A stretch of 64,000 nucleotides of DNA from Pseudomonas alkylphenolica (GTDB taxonomy: Bacteria; Pseudomonadota; Gammaproteobacteria; Pseudomonadales; Pseudomonadaceae): assembly GCF_016009175.1 (NCBI RefSeq), contig NZ_JADUCM010000016.1, positions 1 through 64,000 on the forward strand. The letters run 5' to 3'. Below the pieces are notes generated by a model that worked only from the letters and a program-made list of their open reading frames with translations, was not told the origin of the DNA and did no database searches. How positions within the stretch are numbered: position 1 is the stretch's first letter; each line of letters opens with the position of its first letter. Both the position numbers and the translations under genes were made by a program. This document shows, piece after piece, positions 60,785-64,000 of the stretch.

Positions 60785-61552
60785 TCAGCGCGCGATGATC
60801 AAAGGGTGTCCGCGTTCCGGGTGCTGGTGAATGAGCACCTGCAAGCCGTACACCGCTGCCAGCGCATCGGCAGTCAGCACCTCGGCCGGTGGGCCGTAGG
60901 CGTGGGGCAGGCCGTCTTGCAGCAACAGCAGTTGATCGCAATAGCGCGCGGCGAGGTTGAGGTCGTGGAGGATCACCATCACAGCGGCTCCGCGTTCGGC
61001 AAAGTCGCGCACCGCTTGCAAAATGGTGTGCTGGTGCAGCGGGTCAAGCATCGAGGTGGGTTCGTCGAGCAGCAGCGTCTGCCCCTCGGCGCCCGGCCAG
61101 AGCTGCGCCAGTACTCGCGCCAGGTGGACGCGCTGGCGCTCACCGCCGGACAGTGCCAGGTAGCTGCGTTCGGCCAGGTGCTGGGCATCGGCGGCGCGCA
61201 GGGCCTCGCTGACGATTTCGGCGTCACGCACGCGGCCACTGGCATGCGGCAGACGCCCCATGCCCACCACTTCGTTGACCGAAAACGCGAAGTTCAGGCT
61301 CGAACTTTGCGGCAGTACCGCCAGCCGTCTGGCCCGCTCCTGGCCTGGCCAGTCGGCAAGCGGGCGCTGATCGAGGCTGACATGACCCTCGGTAATCGCC
61401 AGCTCACCGCACAAGGCAGCCAGCAGCGTGCTTTTGCCGGCGCCGTTAGGCCCCAGCACCCCGAGCACTTCGCCGGGGCGCAACTGGACATTGATGTTGG
61501 CCAGCACGGTGCGGCGCCCGCGCTCTACCAGCAAGTTGTCTGCTACCAGCAT
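60785..61552 (-). CDS. phuV: Haem ABC transporter ATP-binding protein
   Basis: ATPase of 255 residues: Walker [10 protein letters not shown], signature [16 protein letters not shown], Walker [13 protein letters not shown] and switch His in [12 protein letters not shown]. HmuV/PhuV type. Energises haem import across the inner membrane with PhuU. Start ATG 61552, chosen because it overlaps the permease stop by one base and places the ATPase fold at residue 1; an upstream frame only adds an implausible Arg/Ala-rich tail. Confidence 0.93.
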   Translation of the reverse strand: MLVADNLLVERGRRTVLANINVQLRPGEVLGVLGPNGAGKSTLLAALCGELAITEGHVSLDQRPLADWPGQERARRLAVLPQSSSLNFAFSVNEVVGMGRLPHASGRVRDAEIVSEALRAADAQHLAERSYLALSGGERQRVHLARVLAQLWPGAEGQTLLLDEPTSMLDPLHQHTILQAVRDFAERGAAVMVILHDLNLAARYCDQLLLLQDGLPHAYGPPAEVLTADALAAVYGLQVLIHQHPERGHPLIIAR

Positions 61553-62589
61553 CAGGAACGCCCCCGTACCAGCAAGAAGAGGAAGAACGGCGCGCCAATC
61601 AGGGCGGTGACGATACCGATCGGCAGTTCGGCCGGAGCCAGCAGCAGGCGCGCGATCAGATCGGCCAGCAACAGCAGCCCGGCACCGGCCAGCAGCGAGG
61701 CGGGCAGCAACACGCGATGATCGGGGCCGACCAGCAGGCGCATCAGGTGCGGCACCACCAGGCCGATAAAGCCGATCAGGCCGGCTGCTGCGACGGCGGC
61801 GCCGACGCCCAGGGCGGTGCACAGCACCAGCTCCAGTTTGATCCGCTCGACATCAAAGCCCAGGTGACGCGCTTCCGACTCGCCAAGCAGCAACGCGTTG
61901 AGCGCTGCGGCGCGGCGTGGCAGCCACAAGGCCACCGCCACCACCACGATCAACAGTGGCCACAAACGCTGGTAGCTGGCGCCGTTGAGGCTGCCCAGGT
62001 TCCAGAAGGTCAGGGTACGCAGGGTGGCGTCATCGGCGAGGTAAGTGAACAGACCGACACCGGCACCGGCCATGGCAGTCATCGCCACTCCTGCCAGCAA
62101 CATGGTGGCGACGTTGGTCTGCCCGTTGCTGCGGCCAAAGCGATACACCACGAAGGTGACGATCAGGCCGCCGCCGAAGGCGCAGACCGACAGCACATAG
62201 GGCTCGATGGCCGGCGGCATGCCGCCCATCAAACTGCCGCCGACGATCGCGATGGCAGCGCCCAGCGCTGCCCCGCCCGATACACCGACCAGCCCCGGGT
62301 CGGCCAGGGGGTTGCGAAACAACCCCTGCATGGCCACCCCGGACAGCGCCAATACCGCACCCACGGCAATACCGAGCAACGTGCGCGGCATGCGGATCTG
62401 CCCCAGGATCAGGTCGGCCTGCTGCGTGACGTCGCCGTCCAGCTTCAGGCCGGCCAGACGCAAGCCGGCCTTCAGGGTTTCGCCCAGGGGCAGGCTGACC
62501 GGCCCAAGGGCCAGGGACAGCCAGATGACCAGCAGCAACACCAGGCCCAGCGCGATCAGCATCGGCCGCGGTCGGACAATCGCCGTCAT
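61552..62589 (-). CDS. phuU: Haem ABC transporter permease
   Basis: FecCD-family permease of 345 residues with about ten hydrophobic segments ([20 protein letters not shown] first; [34 protein letters not shown] in the typical FecCD loop; [20 protein letters not shown] near the ATPase-contact region). HmuU/PhuU type. Overlaps phuT by four bases and phuV by one, so strictly coupled. Confidence 0.93.
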   Translation of the reverse strand: MTAIVRPRPMLIALGLVLLLVIWLSLALGPVSLPLGETLKAGLRLAGLKLDGDVTQQADLILGQIRMPRTLLGIAVGAVLALSGVAMQGLFRNPLADPGLVGVSGGAALGAAIAIVGGSLMGGMPPAIEPYVLSVCAFGGGLIVTFVVYRFGRSNGQTNVATMLLAGVAMTAMAGAGVGLFTYLADDATLRTLTFWNLGSLNGASYQRLWPLLIVVVAVALWLPRRAAALNALLLGESEARHLGFDVERIKLELVLCTALGVGAAVAAAGLIGFIGLVVPHLMRLLVGPDHRVLLPASLLAGAGLLLLADLIARLLLAPAELPIGIVTALIGAPFFLFLLVRGRS

Positions 62590-63473
62590 TGGCCAGCCTC
62601 GGCACTCAGCGCCTTGGCCTTCGGGTAGAAGGCTGCGGTCAGCGTTGCCAGGGCATCTGGCACCCGTGGGCCGAGGCCGCCGATCAACAACGTCGGGTCA
62701 ATCACCAGCACACGACCGTCACGACCGGCCTGGGTTTGCGCCAGCACCGGGTTTTGCTCGAGCAGCGCGGCGCGTGCCGCATCGCCTTGCAGACGGCTGC
62801 CGGCCAACAGGATCACCTGGGGGTTGAGGGCCAGCATGGCTTCGCTGGACACCGGTTTGTAGCCGATGTGGTCGCCCAGGCTCTGACCGCCGGCCTGTTC
62901 GATCATCCACGCCGCCAGGGTGTCCTTGCCCGCCACCTGCAAGTTGCCGCCGGAGTGGCTGAGCAGCATCAGCACCCGTGGTGCCGGGCTTTGCTGACGT
63001 GCCTGCTGCACCGCTGCCGCCTGTTGTTGCAGGCGTTGCTGGTAGTCGTTGAGCAGGGCTTGCGCCTGGGCCTGATTGCCCAGCAACTGGCCCAGGGTGG
63101 TCAGGTTTTGCTGCAGCGCCGGCACATCGGCCTTGGCCGACAGCAACTCGATGCGCACGCCGGCGGCCTTGAGCTGTTCCAGTACCGGCGGCGGGCCCAT
63201 TTCATTGCTGCCGACCAGGATATCCGGGCGCAAGGCCAGAATGCCCTCGGCCGCCAGCTGCCGTTGATAGCCGACGCCGGGCAGGTTGTGCAGCGAACGC
63301 GGGTACTGGCTGGTGCTGTCGACACCGACCAGTTTGCTTTCGCCACCGAGCGCTACTACCCATTCGCTGAACGCACCGCCAGCGCTGACCCAGCGCTGGG
63401 GGAGGGCGTCACTGGCACTGGCCAGCTGGCTGAAGAGTATGCCGGCGCAGGCCAGCAGGAGTTTCTTACGCAT
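62586..63473 (-). CDS. phuT: Periplasmic haem-binding protein
   Basis: Protein of 295 residues with a signal peptide (KLLLACAGILFSQLASA, cleavage near 20) and the HmuT-type binding-protein fold (VVALGGESKLVGVDSTSQYPRSLHNLPGVGYQRQLAAEGILALRPDILVGSNEMGPP). The Tyr in LPGVGYQRQL is the expected axial haem ligand. Delivers haem from the outer-membrane receptor to PhuUV. Sits 12 bases after phuS. Confidence 0.92.
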   Translation of the reverse strand: MRKKLLLACAGILFSQLASASDALPQRWVSAGGAFSEWVVALGGESKLVGVDSTSQYPRSLHNLPGVGYQRQLAAEGILALRPDILVGSNEMGPPPVLEQLKAAGVRIELLSAKADVPALQQNLTTLGQLLGNQAQAQALLNDYQQRLQQQAAAVQQARQQSPAPRVLMLLSHSGGNLQVAGKDTLAAWMIEQAGGQSLGDHIGYKPVSSEAMLALNPQVILLAGSRLQGDAARAALLEQNPVLAQTQAGRDGRVLVIDPTLLIGGLGPRVPDALATLTAAFYPKAKALSAEAGQ

Positions 63474-63485
63474 CTAGGGACTTCC

Positions 63486-64000
63486 TCAGGCGCTCATCGG
63501 GGTCGCGGATTCTGCCAGTGCACGCCAGTCGTCACGCTCGGGAACACCGGGCTTGCGCACACCGAACAGCTGGATGACCAGTTCGCCGTCGGCATCGAAG
63601 CCCTCGTAGCTGGTGACAATGCCATCGACGCTTGGCTTGCGCACACGCCACAGCTCGGTGATGCCGGTGGTTTTCAGGTGCAGGTTGAACGCAGGATCCA
63701 GCACATTGAACCAGGTGTCCATCCAGCGCAGGTTGCTGACCGGGCCGGAGTGAATCTGGATGCAGTGCTTGTTGCCGACGAACACCATGATCGGCACTTC
63801 GCGCTTGCCGGCTTCTTCAATCACATTAGTCAGTTCTACCGTGGCCAGCGGTTCGGCCCATTGCTCGCCAGCCAGGCGCAAGGCTTGGGTACGCGCGACA
63901 TCGTTGCGCTTGAGCAGGGCGAAGAAGTCGTGGGTGTCCTTGAGTTGCGACCACTCGCTGCGCAGGGTCTCGGCATCCACCTCGGCATCGGTGCGCGGCG
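63486..64000 (-). CDS. phuS: Haem-trafficking protein PhuS (partial, 5' end beyond window)
   Basis: The visible 171 codons are the C-terminal half of a HemS/PhuS-type protein: WSQLKDTHDFFALLKRNDVARTQALRLAGEQWA, NVIEEAGKREVPIMVFVGNKHCIQIHSGPV and NLRWMDTWFNVLDPAFNLHL. The reading frame stays open through position 64000, so its start and first domain lie outside the window. PhuS carries haem in the cytoplasm to haem oxygenase. The operon order phuS-T-U-V-W is conserved here; the receptor gene phuR and any Fur box would be to the right of the window. Confidence 0.92.
   Translation of the reverse strand, partial: PRTDAEVDAETLRSEWSQLKDTHDFFALLKRNDVARTQALRLAGEQWAEPLATVELTNVIEEAGKREVPIMVFVGNKHCIQIHSGPVSNLRWMDTWFNVLDPAFNLHLKTTGITELWRVRKPSVDGIVTSYEGFDADGELVIQLFGVRKPGVPERDDWRALAESATPMSA

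Noticed and set aside
1-64000. CRISPR arrays, tRNA or rRNA genes
   Set aside because: No regularly spaced direct repeats, no cloverleaf-like sequences with CCA-proximal GTTCGA box in proper context, and no rRNA-like blocks were seen.

Overview
The window is about 64 kb of high-GC DNA whose gene content (OprD-type porin, PACE pump, phu haem-uptake operon, OsmE, malate synthase G, glutamylpolyamine genes, REP elements) points to a Pseudomonas of the putida/fluorescens lineage. No rRNA, tRNA, CRISPR array or intact insertion sequence was seen. Most of the window is accessory catabolism and transport.

Left part (1-17.6 kb): a plus-strand block (330-7141) resembles bacterial steroid ring degradation: an IpdF-like dehydrogenase, a MaoC hydratase, a FadA6-like thiolase, a LuxR regulator, a DUF1329 exported protein and a KshA-like Rieske 9alpha-hydroxylase. 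REP elements sharing an identical 39-nt core in opposite orientation lie on both sides. Facing it is a nine-cistron minus-strand run (16670 to 7411): an IS630-like HTH protein fused in frame to CysD, then CysNC, DUF1214, a PAPS-type sulfotransferase, an EthD protein, two paralogous SnoaL proteins, an SRPBCC protein and an SDR. CysQ is divergent. Together these supply activated sulfate, a sulfotransferase and PAP disposal, so the run looks like a self-contained sulfation and small-molecule modification operon beside steroid catabolism. This is the best candidate here for an undescribed system.

Centre-left (17.5-27.6 kb): a LysR gene is divergent from an operon with an HpcH/HpaI aldolase, a PDC-hydrolase-like amidohydrolase, an unrecognised 384-residue protein, an AAHS aromatic-acid transporter and an EAR-repeat beta-propeller. 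Malate synthase G and an OprD-family porin follow.

Centre (27.6-37.4 kb): a minus-strand operon under a clear guanidine-I (ykkC) riboswitch encodes an ABC importer, two DUF1989 proteins, a biotin carboxylase usually named urea carboxylase, and allophanate hydrolase. The riboswitch identifies it as guanidine assimilation: guanidine carboxylase, carboxyguanidine deiminase, allophanate hydrolase.

Centre-right (37.7-49.3 kb): small exported proteins, OsmE, a YghU-like GST, a PL7 alginate-lyase-like protein, a glutamylpolyamine catabolic set (synthetase, XRE-cupin regulator, oxidase) preceded by a 56-bp near-palindrome, a stand-alone S24 repressor, a PACE efflux pump with divergent LysR, a lower-GC lipoprotein metalloprotease, and a receiver-LuxR-PAS protein whose phosphoacceptor Asp is Glu.

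Right part (49.4-64 kb): a TPR-like exported protein, a 1240-residue trimeric autotransporter adhesin and a lipoprotein; a cyclic-amide utilisation locus (cytosine-deaminase-like amidohydrolase, GntR regulator, NCS1 permease, hydantoin/allantoin-racemase-like protein); and the haem-uptake operon phuSTUVW on the minus strand, with phuS cut by the window edge.
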